A stretch of DNA of 64,000 bases from Stanieria sp. NIES-3757 (lineage in GTDB: Bacteria > Cyanobacteriota > Cyanobacteriia > Cyanobacteriales > Xenococcaceae), in NCBI GenBank assembly GCA_002355455.1, contig AP017375.1, positions 2,418,001 through 2,482,000 of the forward strand, given 5' to 3'. The notes beneath the pieces are model-generated. The model was not told the origin of the DNA. It worked only from the letters and a program-made list of their open reading frames with translations, and ran no database searches. This document shows positions 8,310 through 17,375 of the stretch, in pieces (position 1 is the stretch's first letter; each line of letters starts with the position of its first letter). The position numbers and the translations under genes are program-made.

Positions 8310-9479
8310 TCACTGTTTACGGGTTAATTCTTCTCTTTCTCTTTGAATTTCTGGGTCTTCTTCTAAAGCAGGATAAGTAACTACAGGACGACGATAACCA
8401 AAGAAGTTGCGTAATTTTTCCCAACCATCTTCACGCCACCAACCGATAATTCCAGTAGGCAGAACAGTCACTACAATTAAAAATAATGCACCTTGGAAAA
8501 ATAACCAGACTTCTGGAAAACGTTCGCTTAAAAAAGTTTGTGCCAATCTAACTAATAAAACTCCAAAAATAGCACCGATTAATGTTCCTCTACCACCTAC
8601 AGCTACCCAAATTACCATCTCAATTGAGAAAGCAACATCCATCGCATTAGGTGTAATAATTCCTGTTTGAACTGTATATAATGCACCAGCAATTCCTGCG
8701 ATCGCACCTGAAATTGCAAAGACTAAAACTTTATATCCTGTGGGATTATAACCAGAAAAACGAACCCTAGTTTCATCATCTCTAATTGCTACTAATAATC
8801 TGCCAAATCTGCCACTAGTTAACCAGCGACATAATAAATAAACTAAAATTAAACAGATAATTGATATTTCATAAAAAGCTAATTGAGCCTGTCGAGAACT
8901 TGCTAAAACACCAAAAATAGCTTGAGTATCTGTTTTAAGTCCGTTCGTACCATTAATTAATTTTTGTTGTCCATTAAAAAAGTTAAAGAAAACAATTAAA
9001 GCTGCTTGAGTCAGAATTGAAAAGTAAACTCCTTTGATGCGGTTACGAAATACTAAATAACCTAATAAACCTGCCACAATTCCAGGAATTACAATTAAAG
9101 CAATAATTGTGAGCAGAAAAGAATTAAAAGGTTGCCAAAACCAAGGTAACTCACTTACTCCATAAAGAGTAAAAAATTCTGGTAATTGTCCTTGCGGTTG
9201 TAAATTTAGGTGCATAGCTAAGGCATAACCACCTAAAGCAAAAAAGATACCATGACCTAAACTTAATAAACCTGTATAACCCCAAATTAAATCGATACCA
9301 AGAGCGACTATTGCTAACGAAATAAATCTTCCTAATAATCGCAAACGAAACGCAGGGATGAAGAGAGGAAGAATGATGCCAAAAACAATTGTTAGTACAG
9401 CAATAGTAACTATTTCAATTATTTTTTTTTGTCGCTGTTCTCTTCTTTTTTCAAAACCGGTTTTTACTTCTACATCCAT
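8310..9479 (-). CDS. urtC: Urea ABC transporter permease UrtC
   Basis: This 389-residue LivM-type permease has a basic cytoplasmic N-terminus (EKRREQRQKK) and about ten hydrophobic segments. Family stretches include IDLIWGYTGLLSLGHGIFFALGGYA, and VAVGGRGTLIGAIFG near the C-terminus. It forms the inner-membrane channel with UrtB. It is the third gene of the operon, with 75 bases between it and urtB. Its cytoplasmic C-terminal tail is rich in charged residues. Confidence 0.93.
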   Translation of the reverse strand: MDVEVKTGFEKRREQRQKKIIEIVTIAVLTIVFGIILPLFIPAFRLRLLGRFISLAIVALGIDLIWGYTGLLSLGHGIFFALGGYALAMHLNLQPQGQLPEFFTLYGVSELPWFWQPFNSFLLTIIALIVIPGIVAGLLGYLVFRNRIKGVYFSILTQAALIVFFNFFNGQQKLINGTNGLKTDTQAIFGVLASSRQAQLAFYEISIICLILVYLLCRWLTSGRFGRLLVAIRDDETRVRFSGYNPTGYKVLVFAISGAIAGIAGALYTVQTGIITPNAMDVAFSIEMVIWVAVGGRGTLIGAIFGVLLVRLAQTFLSERFPEVWLFFQGALFLIVVTVLPTGIIGWWREDGWEKLRNFFGYRRPVVTYPALEEDPEIQREREELTRKQ

Positions 9480-9554
9480 GATTAGTTTCTATCATGTAAT
9501 AAATTTCAAATTGATAGCTGATAACTGTACGGGCAATTGACCAATTGTCCCTAC

Positions 9555-10721
9555 TTACAATTCGGCAGTTCTTCCTTTCTGAGGGAATAATCCGGCAGGT
9601 TTTAATTGTAAAAAGGCAATAATTAAAGCAAAAACCATCACTTTTGCCATGCTAATTGTGGCAAAGAAGAGGAAAAAGTCTACCAATGGTTTCAAACTTT
9701 CTGTGGAGGTAAATATTAATGCTAAAGTGCCTGAACCAATTAAATAATTCAGAATCCCAATTCCTAAAGCAGCGACAATCGTACCTAAAAGATTACCAAC
9801 ACCACCGACAACTACCACCATAAAGGTGTCAACAATATAATTTTGTCCTGTATTCGGCCCCACTGAACCAAGTAAACTTACTGCCACTCCAGCAATTCCA
9901 GCTAAACCCGAACCAAGGGCAAATGTTAAAGCATCTACTTTCGCTGTAGGAATACCCAAACAAGAACTCATGCTGCGATTTTGAGTTACGGAACGAATTC
10001 TTAAACCCCAAGCAGAACGGTTTAAAAACCAATACACTCCCAGTAAACAAAGAATTGTTAAGCCAATAATAAATAAACGGGCATAGGGCATTTGAAAACC
10101 AAGGATTTTTAATCCCCCTCGTAACCAACTAGGGGCTGTAACATCGACGTTTCTAGCACTAAACCACGCCCTAGTTAAAGCAATTTGACCAGTTTTATTA
10201 ATCAAGAATCCTGTGAGGGTAGCAATTGCTGCGGATAAAGGAATTAAAATAGCGATCGCCCAATTTCTAATTCTTTCCCAATTGGAACGACGACTTAAAA
10301 CGGTCATCCCTCCAAAAAACAACAGACAAAAGACGATTAAACTAATAATCAACATCCAACTGACACTGCGGACAAACTGACGCAAAATTAAACTGACACC
10401 CCAGGTTGCCAAAAGAGTTTCTAGCGGTCGTCCATAAAGAAAGCGAATTACTCCCTTTTCCAAAACTAAACCTGCCAAAGCAGCAACCAAAAATGCCACT
10501 GGAATAGCAAAAATAATGTAAAAATCAAACCAAGGCGAACCTAAAGGTTTAAAAACGTTTTGAACTACAAAAGTAGTATATGCACCAAGCATCATTAATT
10601 CGCCGTGGGCAAGATTAATTACTCCCATGAGTCCAAAGACAATTGCTAACCCCAAAGCAGCAATTAACAAAACCGAACCAATACTGATTCCATTGAATAA
10701 ACCTTCTATTAATGCTGTCAC
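9555..10721 (-). CDS. urtB: Urea ABC transporter permease UrtB
   Basis: This 388-residue LivH-type permease has the family start LFNGISIGSVLLIAALGLAIVFG and then GVINLAHGELMMLGAY. The conserved VTQNRSMSSCLGI loop and the FALGSGLAGIAGV segment identify it as UrtB and not an amino-acid permease. A hydrophobic insertion at about residues 120-170 is usual in UrtB. It is separated from urtA by 176 bases containing an inverted repeat. Confidence 0.93.
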   Translation of the reverse strand: MTALIEGLFNGISIGSVLLIAALGLAIVFGLMGVINLAHGELMMLGAYTTFVVQNVFKPLGSPWFDFYIIFAIPVAFLVAALAGLVLEKGVIRFLYGRPLETLLATWGVSLILRQFVRSVSWMLIISLIVFCLLFFGGMTVLSRRSNWERIRNWAIAILIPLSAAIATLTGFLINKTGQIALTRAWFSARNVDVTAPSWLRGGLKILGFQMPYARLFIIGLTILCLLGVYWFLNRSAWGLRIRSVTQNRSMSSCLGIPTAKVDALTFALGSGLAGIAGVAVSLLGSVGPNTGQNYIVDTFMVVVVGGVGNLLGTIVAALGIGILNYLIGSGTLALIFTSTESLKPLVDFFLFFATISMAKVMVFALIIAFLQLKPAGLFPQKGRTAEL

Positions 10722-10839
10722 TTATCTTATCTATGTGTTAAACTACTAAACTTTAAATAATCAAAAGGGCAAAAAAAGTATTGTTCTTTACTTTTTCTAC
10801 CCTCTTCAACTAAAAATTAAATTAATTAAGTTGTTGTTT

Positions 10840-10879
10840 GTCATTGGTTAGTCTAGAAGTCGTGCTAACAACCAATGAC
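10840..10879 (-). promoter_or_regulatory. Inverted repeat between urtA and urtB
   Basis: GTCATTGGTT (10840-10849) pairs with AACCAATGAC (10870-10879) around a 20-base loop, 18 bases after the urtA stop. Without a T-tract it is not a full terminator. It could protect the urtA mRNA end or lower read-through, so that the binding protein exceeds the permease (inference). Confidence 0.45.
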
Positions 10880-10897
10880 TAATCACTAATGACTTAT

Positions 10898-12226
10898 TTA
10901 AGTTTTCTCTACTTTGTATTTACCGCCTTTGTTAGGATCAGTCCAATCACAGGCGAAACCTTTAGTCTCTGGAACATACTGATTCCAAGGTACAGGATCG
11001 ACAGGACCTTCAGTTGACCAAACAATATCAAATAAACCATCATCTCTGACTTGACCGATTCTGACAGTTTTAGAGATGTGGTGATTGGGGAACATTTTCA
11101 CTTTGCCTTCAGGGGCATCAAATTCTTGACCCACAGCAGCTTTACGTACTGCTTCTAAATCAGTCGTTCCCGCTTGTTCTACTGCCTGTTTCCACAAATA
11201 AACCATGATATAGGCAGCTTCCATTGGGTCATTGGTTACTCTGTCTTCACCATATTCTGCTTTGAAAGCTTCAACAAATTTGTTGTTAGTAGGGCTATCT
11301 ACAGTTTGGAAATAATTCCAAGCTGCGTAGTGACCCAGTAAATATTCTTTACCAATTTGCCGTACTTCTTCTTCAGCGATACTAACAGACATGGTGGGAT
11401 ACTTATCTGCGGTTAATCCTGCACCCTGCATTTGTTTAAACAAAGCAACATTACTGTCGCCATTTAAACTATTGAAAATTACACCACCGTTAGGCAAAGC
11501 TGCTTTGATTTTCGTAATAATAGAAGTGACTTCTGTATCGCCCAAGGGTAAATAATCTTCACCAACTACTGTTCCACCTTTGGCTTTTAACTGTTCTTTG
11601 ATAATGGTATTAGCAGTACGGGGAAAAACATAGTCAGAACCAACTAAGAAGAACTCTTTACCCTTGTTTTCTAACAACCAATCTACCGCAGGTTCAATTT
11701 GTTGGTTGGGTGCAGCACCAGTATAGAAGATGTTTTGTGAACATTCTTGCCCTTCGTATTGAACAGGATACCACAGCATGTGTTTTTTCGATTCAAACAC
11801 AGGCAATACCGCTTTACGACTGGCAGAAGTCCAGCAACCAAATACAGTTACAACCTGATCATTATCGATTAATTTAGCTGCTTTTTCCGCAAAGGTAGGC
11901 CAATCAGAAGCACCATCTTCAGTAACTGCTTCAATTTGTTTACCCAATAAACCACCAGCAGCATTGATTTCTTTAATCGCTAGCTTCTCTGCTTCAACGA
12001 CAGTGGTTTCACTAATTGCCATCGTACCACTGAGAGAATGAAGTATTCCTACTTTAATCGTATCACCACCACTACTAGCAGGAGTAGCAGCATTGGTGGG
12101 AGTATTACTAGGTGTCTCAGTGGTATTAGTATCCCCTCCGCCACTAGCACAGGCTTTTAATAAGATGCTAGTGCCAATCCCTGCCGAACCGTAGATAAGA
12201 AATTTACGTCGTCCTAATCTTGACAT
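10898..12226 (-). CDS. urtA: Urea ABC transporter substrate-binding lipoprotein UrtA
   Basis: This 442-residue periplasmic binding protein begins with a twin-arginine-like signal ([14 protein letters not shown]) ending in a lipobox (LLKAC). It should therefore be exported, lipidated on Cys and tethered at the membrane. A Ser/Thr/Pro-rich linker follows, then the type-I binding fold starting [18 protein letters not shown] and containing [17 protein letters not shown], which is typical of UrtA/FmdD. It is the first gene of urtABCDE. The upstream spacer carries a perfect NtcA box at the expected distance from a -10 box, so expression should rise on nitrogen limitation. Confidence 0.95.
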   Translation of the reverse strand: MSRLGRRKFLIYGSAGIGTSILLKACASGGGDTNTTETPSNTPTNAATPASSGGDTIKVGILHSLSGTMAISETTVVEAEKLAIKEINAAGGLLGKQIEAVTEDGASDWPTFAEKAAKLIDNDQVVTVFGCWTSASRKAVLPVFESKKHMLWYPVQYEGQECSQNIFYTGAAPNQQIEPAVDWLLENKGKEFFLVGSDYVFPRTANTIIKEQLKAKGGTVVGEDYLPLGDTEVTSIITKIKAALPNGGVIFNSLNGDSNVALFKQMQGAGLTADKYPTMSVSIAEEEVRQIGKEYLLGHYAAWNYFQTVDSPTNNKFVEAFKAEYGEDRVTNDPMEAAYIMVYLWKQAVEQAGTTDLEAVRKAAVGQEFDAPEGKVKMFPNHHISKTVRIGQVRDDGLFDIVWSTEGPVDPVPWNQYVPETKGFACDWTDPNKGGKYKVEKT

Positions 12227-12301
12227 AATTTTTAGATCTGCTTATGTTTTTTTGCTAACTAGAAACAATCCAAAAGAAAAAAATTGTCCAAACGCTGTTG
12301 T

Positions 12302-12343
12302 ATCTTAATTAGACTGTTGGGCTGTAATTGTACTGTAAGTTAC
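12302..12343 (-). promoter_or_regulatory. NtcA-activated promoter of the urt operon
   Basis: On the minus strand GTA-N8-TAC (12343-12330) is a perfect match to the NtcA consensus. A -10 box TAAGAT (12307-12302, fitting TAN3T) begins 22 bases after it, the classical spacing for class II NtcA-activated promoters. Transcription would start near 12295, leaving a 5' leader of about 70 bases before urtA. Confidence 0.85.
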
Positions 12344-12434
12344 AAAAAAAACAAGATCGTTATGAACAAAAAAAATTGAGTTTTTTCCCTCTTTGCTTGA
12401 TTTTGTAGTGCTTGAGGCGATAGTTAAGTTACTG

Positions 12435-13031
12435 TTAAACTTTTTGATTAGTTATAAAATTAATTACATTTTCTAGCCCTTGTTTTGTTTTCAAATTTGT
12501 AAAGACAAAGGGTTTGTCTCCACGCATTTTTTTGGTATCTTGTTCCATAACATCTAAACTAGCACCCACCATAGGAGCAAGATCGATTTTATTTATTACT
12601 AATAAATCTGATTTAGTAATTCCTGGTCCTCCTTTGCGAGGAATTTTATCGCCAGCAGCTACATCAATTACATAAATAGTTAAATCGACTAGTTCGGGAC
12701 TAAAGGTAGCAGCTAAATTGTCGCCACCACTTTCTAAAAAAACTAAGTCCAAATGAGTAAAACGATGTTCTAATTCTTCGATCGCAATTAAATTAATTGA
12801 AGCATCTTCCCGAATGGCAGTATGAGGACAACCACCCGTTTCTACACCAATAATGCGATCGCTGCTTAAGGCTTGAGAACGAACTAAAAACTGTGCGTCT
12901 TCTTGGGTATAAATATCATTAGTAACTACGGCAATATGGTATTTTTCTCTTAAAGACTTACACAAAGCATCTAATAAAGCGGTTTTGCCAGAACCAACAG
13001 GTCCAGCAATGCCAATGCGAAAAGTGTTCAT
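12435..13031 (-). CDS. ureG: Urease accessory GTPase UreG
   Basis: This 198-residue SIMIBI GTPase has P-loop GPVGSGKT, the Ni-binding [11 protein letters not shown] motif, [17 protein letters not shown] and the base-recognition motif NKID. It delivers nickel to urease with UreD/UreF/UreE. It lies directly upstream of the urt operon on the same strand, but the NtcA promoter sits between them, so urtA does not depend on ureG read-through. No other urease gene is in the window; scattered ure genes are normal in cyanobacteria. Confidence 0.95.
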   Translation of the reverse strand: MNTFRIGIAGPVGSGKTALLDALCKSLREKYHIAVVTNDIYTQEDAQFLVRSQALSSDRIIGVETGGCPHTAIREDASINLIAIEELEHRFTHLDLVFLESGGDNLAATFSPELVDLTIYVIDVAAGDKIPRKGGPGITKSDLLVINKIDLAPMVGASLDVMEQDTKKMRGDKPFVFTNLKTKQGLENVINFITNQKV

Positions 13032-13092
13032 AACAAGTTAAATTAAGAAAACATGAATTACCAATATTAAACCTGGAAAATAGGGCAAAATA

Positions 13093-13665
13093 GTGGAATT
13101 TGAGGAAGTTTTAAATTTTTGGTTTGGTAAACCTGAGACTGAAGGTTATGGTCAACCCCGTCAGTTTTGGTTTGTCAAACAAAATGATGTCGATCAAGAA
13201 ATTAAATCTCGTTTTTACTCTATTTATCAACTAGCTGCAAAGGGTAAATTAGACTTTTGGCAGGAAACACCCCTAAGCTGTCTGGCATTGATCGTTGTTT
13301 TAGATCAGTTTCCTCGCAATATGTTTCGTGGAAAACCTCAAGCTTTTGCCACAGACACCCTGGCTTTGAAATTTGCTCAATATGCTCTATCTCAAAATTA
13401 CGACCAACAATTATTACCAGTCCAACGTTGGTTTATTTATCTTCCATTTGAACATAGCGAAAATTTTGAACATCAACAAACAGCCGTAAATTTATTTTCG
13501 ACTCTCAAAGATGACCCTAATAGTGCTAGAACAATTGAATATGCTATTCGCCATTTAGAAATTATTGAGCGTTTTGGAAGATTTCCTCATCGCAATCAAA
13601 TTCTTGGTCGAGAAAGTACTCCTGAAGAATTAGAATTCCTTAGTCAACCTGGTTCAAAATTTTAA
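13093..13665 (+). CDS. DUF924 family protein
   Basis: This 190-residue product starts with a GTG and has the family pattern: VLNFWFGKPE at the start, IVVLDQFPRNMFRG in the middle, then FIYLPFEHSE and a C-terminal RFGRFPHRNQILGR. The family is all-helical and tetratricopeptide-like; its function is unknown. It diverges from ureG across 61 bases and is followed 5 bases later by glucokinase, so the two may be cotranscribed. Confidence 0.85.
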   Translation: MEFEEVLNFWFGKPETEGYGQPRQFWFVKQNDVDQEIKSRFYSIYQLAAKGKLDFWQETPLSCLALIVVLDQFPRNMFRGKPQAFATDTLALKFAQYALSQNYDQQLLPVQRWFIYLPFEHSENFEHQQTAVNLFSTLKDDPNSARTIEYAIRHLEIIERFGRFPHRNQILGRESTPEELEFLSQPGSKF

Positions 13666-13670
13666 TTATT

Positions 13671-14771
13671 ATGTTATTGCTGATTGGAGATATTGGTGGC
13701 ACTAAAACTATCTTGCGTCTGATCGAAGTAGCAGAGCAAGTTCAATCTGTTGAAACCATTCAACAAACTAAGTATCGTGGCACCAAAACTATCTTGCGTC
13801 TAATCGAAGTAGCAGAGCAAGTTCAATCCTTTGAAACCATTCAACAAGCTAATTATCCTAGTAGTTCCTTTTCCGATCTGGTTCCGATGGTAAAACAGTT
13901 TTTAGCTACTGTAGAATCAAAAGTACCAAAAAGAGCTTGTTTTGCGATCGCAGGACCAGTGGTTAATAATATCTCTACTTTAACTAATCTTAATTGGCAT
14001 TTGGATAGTCAGCGATTAGAACAAGAATTAAATCTAGAAAAAGTCGATCTAATTAATGATTTTGCTGCTAATAGTTATGGGGTTTTAGCTTTAAAAGACT
14101 CTGATTTATATCCTTTACAAGTAGGTCAAGCACGAGAATTTAGCCCAATCGCTGTACTTGGGGCAGGTACGGGTTTAGGAGAAGGATTTTTAATACCTCA
14201 AGGTAAATTTTATCAAGTTTTTGCTACCGAAGGAGGACATACAGATTTTGCTCCTCGTAACGATTTGGAAATGCAACTTTTACAATATCTTCAACATAAA
14301 TTAAATATAGAACACATTTCTGTTGAACGAGTCGTATCTGGCCAGGGAATTGTCTCAATTTATCAATTTTTACGAGATTCTAATTATGCTGCTGAATCTC
14401 CAGAAATCAGCGCAAAAATTTTCAATTGGGAACAGCAAAAGAGTCCGAAAATCGATCCTGCTGCAATTATTTCTCAGGGCGCAAGAGTTTCAGGCGATCG
14501 CCTTTGCCAAAAAACAATGGCAATGTTTGTTGAAGCTTATGGAGCCGAAACTGGTAATTTAGCTCTAAAATTATTACCTTATGGTGGTATTTATTTAGCT
14601 GGCGGTATTGCAGCTAAAAACATAGATCTGATGTCAGACGGTCGTTTTTTAGCTAGCTTTAAACAAAAAGGTCGACTAAGTTTTTTACTAGAGAATATTC
14701 CAATTAATCTAGTTACTAATGTCCAGGTAGGACTATTAGGCTCAATTTTATATGCTTTACAATTTGTTTAA
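13671..14771 (+). CDS. glk: Glucokinase with an in-frame N-terminal duplication
   Basis: This is a Glk-family (ROK-like fold) glucokinase phosphorylating glucose with ATP. It has the phosphate loop LIGDIGGTKT, the sugar-binding region FAIAGPV / LINDFAA, VLGAGTGLGEGF, and the glucose-contacting TEGGHTDFAPR. At 366 residues it is longer than the usual 335-345. The excess is a 27-residue tandem duplication (residues about 10-63) that repeats GTKTILRLIEVAEQVQS, so the first strand and loop occur twice; only the first copy keeps the DIGG context. It is downstream of the DUF924 gene with a 5-base gap. Whether the duplicated loop disturbs catalysis is unknown. Confidence 0.93.
   Translation: MLLLIGDIGGTKTILRLIEVAEQVQSVETIQQTKYRGTKTILRLIEVAEQVQSFETIQQANYPSSSFSDLVPMVKQFLATVESKVPKRACFAIAGPVVNNISTLTNLNWHLDSQRLEQELNLEKVDLINDFAANSYGVLALKDSDLYPLQVGQAREFSPIAVLGAGTGLGEGFLIPQGKFYQVFATEGGHTDFAPRNDLEMQLLQYLQHKLNIEHISVERVVSGQGIVSIYQFLRDSNYAAESPEISAKIFNWEQQKSPKIDPAAIISQGARVSGDRLCQKTMAMFVEAYGAETGNLALKLLPYGGIYLAGGIAAKNIDLMSDGRFLASFKQKGRLSFLLENIPINLVTNVQVGLLGSILYALQFV
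13698..13859 (+). repeat. 81-bp tandem duplication within glk
   Basis: Copy 1 (13698-13778) and copy 2 (13779-13859) have the same length and differ at only about nine positions. The exact 81-base period keeps the reading frame. Several silent and missense differences show that it is not a sequencing artefact of today's copy. Confidence 0.9.
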
Positions 14772-15029
14772 TTGTTCATCATTAACTGCTATTGTTTTCT
14801 TAACTGAGATTTAAATATTATTTCCAGTTAAACAATTAGCAGATTTACTCAAAAATAATTAGTTTTTATGTTGATTTTAATATCCATAATATAATAACTG
14901 GTTAATTTAATTGCAATAAAGATATTAGTTACGAAGTTAATATTTATAACTTGACATTTATGTTTATAAATGTTAAATTTTATAGTTAATTTCAGCATAT
15001 TTAGCCTAATTCTAATTGTTTAATTAAGC

Positions 15030-15140
15030 AAATAGAAGCGGGGGAACCAAATTGGGGGCTTATCTTTATAGTTAACATAAAGAAGGACATCTCTCAGTCC
15101 TAGCCCGTCAGCTAACCTCGTCGGCATTGAGAGGAAACTG
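15030..15140 (+). ncRNA. Cyclic-di-AMP riboswitch (ydaO-yuaA leader)
   Basis: The conserved blocks of this riboswitch class occur in order: GCGGGGGAACCAA (15038-15050), TTGGGGGCTTATC, then AGCCCGTCAGCTAACCTCG (15102-15120). A closing helix is made by CTCTCA (15091-15096) and TGAGAG (15128-15133). The class binds c-di-AMP and usually turns off genes for cell-wall remodelling or osmolyte and K+ uptake. Here no gene follows closely: the next plus-strand gene starts about 660 bases on. Confidence 0.88.
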
Positions 15141-15221
15141 AAGAGGCAAAGACTTAAACAACTAAACCTCATCAGTATTCCTAACAGTTATTGTTCAGTT
15201 TTTGCTGTCAATTATTTCTGT

Positions 15222-15246
15222 AAGGGGAGTTGAAATGAACTTATAA
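15222..15246 (+). other. Ribosome-binding site and aborted start downstream of the riboswitch
   Basis: AAGGGGAG (15222-15229) precedes an ATG at 15235 by five bases, but the frame reads Met-Asn-Leu-stop (15235-15246). This is the position expected for the riboswitch-controlled gene. Either the gene has decayed or this is a leader mini-ORF. Confidence 0.5.
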
Positions 15247-15803
15247 ATTTTTATTAGTTAATAACTTTTAGATTAATCTAATTCCTAATAATTAAAAAAT
15301 TTTTTTGCCGAGTTATTAAAACTTTTTTGACTAAAAAACAAAATCGAATAGTCTTTTTATAATACTACTCAAAATTTTCAATATTTTTGGGTTCTAATTC
15401 TGTTGTACACAAAAACAATAAAACTTTGGTGTGGTTGATTTGTCAATCTCTTTAGGATATTAAAGGGATTTACTAGTTTTCGACACTGTTAAATTCTGTG
15501 TAGATAGGAAGCAGAAATGTTTTTAAATTTGAGTATAGTGAAATAAAAGACGAATGAATCAGGAAGTATTTCCAAGGATTTAGAGTAGCACAGGTCTTAC
15601 GATGTAGGCGAATTAATATAGTATCCAAGTCTGGTGTTTTTTCCTTTCAGTCTTGTTAAATAAGTTTTACAGACAAGATGATCTTTTGGTTTAATAACAC
15701 AAGAATAATTAGGATAATCATCACGCTCCATATTATAAGCTGTGCCAGCATCTAAAATTTGTAATTAATTGATCTATTTCACAAGACCTTTTTTACTCTT
15801 CTT

Positions 15804-17318
15804 ATGCAGATGATCGATCAAATCCAAAAATCAGAAGCGATTAGATTAGTTGAAACCGCTTCTCAAAATACGCCAATAATTATAGATTTTGATGAAACTT
15901 TATTTTTACGTAATTCTACGGCTGAATATCTCGATAGTCTTAGACCTAGAACATTAGGATTATTATTATTAAAATTTTTATATTTGATCGAACCTTGGAA
16001 TTGGTTGCCTGGAAGATTTAAAAATTCAAAAGTACAAGATTGGTTTTTAGTTATAGCCTCTACAATCTTTTTACCCTGGACGTGGTTTTTGTGGCAAAAG
16101 AAAGCTCGGCTATTAGCCAAACGACATCAAAATCTAGAATTGCTGGCTACTGTTAGTAATATTAATTCTCCGATTATAATTGCAACTATAGGATTTAATT
16201 TTATTATTAATCCGATTCTGAATCATATGCCAATTAAATATGATCGCGTAGTTGGTTGTAGATTTTGGCAAGGATTTAAAGATAGAACAGAAGGCAAATT
16301 GCTGATGCTCAAAAAAGTTTTATCTTCAGAACAACTTAAATCTGCAATGGTAATTACTGACTCTGAAGATGATTTGCCTCTGTTGCAAGAAGTAGCACAA
16401 CCTTGTTTAGTAATTTGGCCATCAGCGGAATATATTGCACCACTACAAAATGTTTATCTACCATTTTTATACCTAGAAAAAGTCAAACGGTTTGGGCAAA
16501 ATTACCTTGCTAAAGTAATTATTTGGGAAGACTTGCCGTTATTATTGTTAGCTTTTTCTTGGCAAGCTAATAATACAATCTGGCATGGTTTTAGTATTGT
16601 CTTATTTTTAATTTCTTTTTGGTGCATTTATGAAATAGGCTACTATGAAAACGATCTTGTTGCCGAAAAATACGAAGAAAAACCCAATTTATCGAGTAGA
16701 TATTATCAATACAAAGAAATAATGAAGACATGGAACCCGTGGGTTTGGTCTTTGATATTTGCAGTTTTAGGCGATATTTGTTTAAGCAAAGCTGAAGGGG
16801 TAACGATACCATTTAATTATGAATTAATATCTGCTCAATTAGAGTCATTCAATCCCCTGCTGTTACATTTAATATGTTGGATTGTTTTTTTATTAGCAAC
16901 CAGATTTTGTTTTTGGAGTTTCAACTACCTCAATAAACAGACAAGGACTTGGTTGTATTTATTACTTCAGTCTTTAAGGTATTACGGTTTTATAGCTGTA
17001 ACCCCAACTAATCTGATTGGTACTAGCTTATTGTCTAGCCATATACTCTGTCACTCAATGCTTTATTTGGTTTATCGCTATGGAGGCGGTAATGCAGAAA
17101 ATTGGCCCAAACAAGTACCAAGAGCAATGTTGCGTTGGTTTGTATTTATGTTTATTTTATCAGCGATCGCGATTGGGGCAAGAGATTTATCATTATGGTT
17201 AAATTTGCAAACTTGGGCAATTATGGTTTGGTGCGTGCTTCAAGACCGCAGACAAATTTTAAAATTTATCAGTCAAATCAAATCCGTTGTCAAAGATGGT
17301 TCAAATCAAGTAACTTAA
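15804..17318 (+). CDS. Membrane protein with N-terminal HAD-like phosphatase domain
   Basis: The 504-residue product starts with a haloacid-dehalogenase-type domain. Motif I is IIIDFDETLF (about residues 25-35), a Lys sits in the EGKLLMLKK stretch, and motif IV is ITDSEDDLPLL (about 190-200). A membrane hairpin lies between them. Residues about 235-500 hold eight or so hydrophobic segments and an ENDLVAEK stretch. This resembles HAD domains joined to UbiA-type prenyltransferases, but the Asp-rich UbiA motifs are not clear, so the second half is left unnamed. The start could be the ATG at 15804 or at 15810. It is the first gene after the riboswitch, though 660 bases away, and is followed by a 2OG oxygenase gene 57 bases on. 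Confidence 0.6.
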   Translation: MQMIDQIQKSEAIRLVETASQNTPIIIDFDETLFLRNSTAEYLDSLRPRTLGLLLLKFLYLIEPWNWLPGRFKNSKVQDWFLVIASTIFLPWTWFLWQKKARLLAKRHQNLELLATVSNINSPIIIATIGFNFIINPILNHMPIKYDRVVGCRFWQGFKDRTEGKLLMLKKVLSSEQLKSAMVITDSEDDLPLLQEVAQPCLVIWPSAEYIAPLQNVYLPFLYLEKVKRFGQNYLAKVIIWEDLPLLLLAFSWQANNTIWHGFSIVLFLISFWCIYEIGYYENDLVAEKYEEKPNLSSRYYQYKEIMKTWNPWVWSLIFAVLGDICLSKAEGVTIPFNYELISAQLESFNPLLLHLICWIVFLLATRFCFWSFNYLNKQTRTWLYLLLQSLRYYGFIAVTPTNLIGTSLLSSHILCHSMLYLVYRYGGGNAENWPKQVPRAMLRWFVFMFILSAIAIGARDLSLWLNLQTWAIMVWCVLQDRRQILKFISQIKSVVKDGSNQVT

Positions 17319-17375
17319 TTAGTTATAGATAGTAAGCTCAAAATTGTTTTATCTTAGTAATAATTTAAATTTTAA

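Larger units (their letters stand above)
14772..15803. other. Gene-free 1-kb spacer holding an orphan riboswitch
   Basis: It holds the c-di-AMP riboswitch (about 15030-15140) and a strong ribosome-binding site with an ATG that stops after three codons (15235-15246). On the minus strand an unrecognised 55-residue open stretch runs from 15764 to 15597. The rest is very AT-rich with no coding signal that I can see. Confidence 0.6.

Noticed and set aside
9829-10128. 99-residue frame inside urtB
   Set aside because: Same-strand out-of-frame shadow of the permease, rich in Phe, Trp and Cys from hydrophobic codons read out of phase.
12324-12343. A second NtcA box overlapping the first (GTA at 12324)
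   Set aside because: Its second half-site eight bases on is GTA and not TAC; only 12330-12343 fits the consensus.
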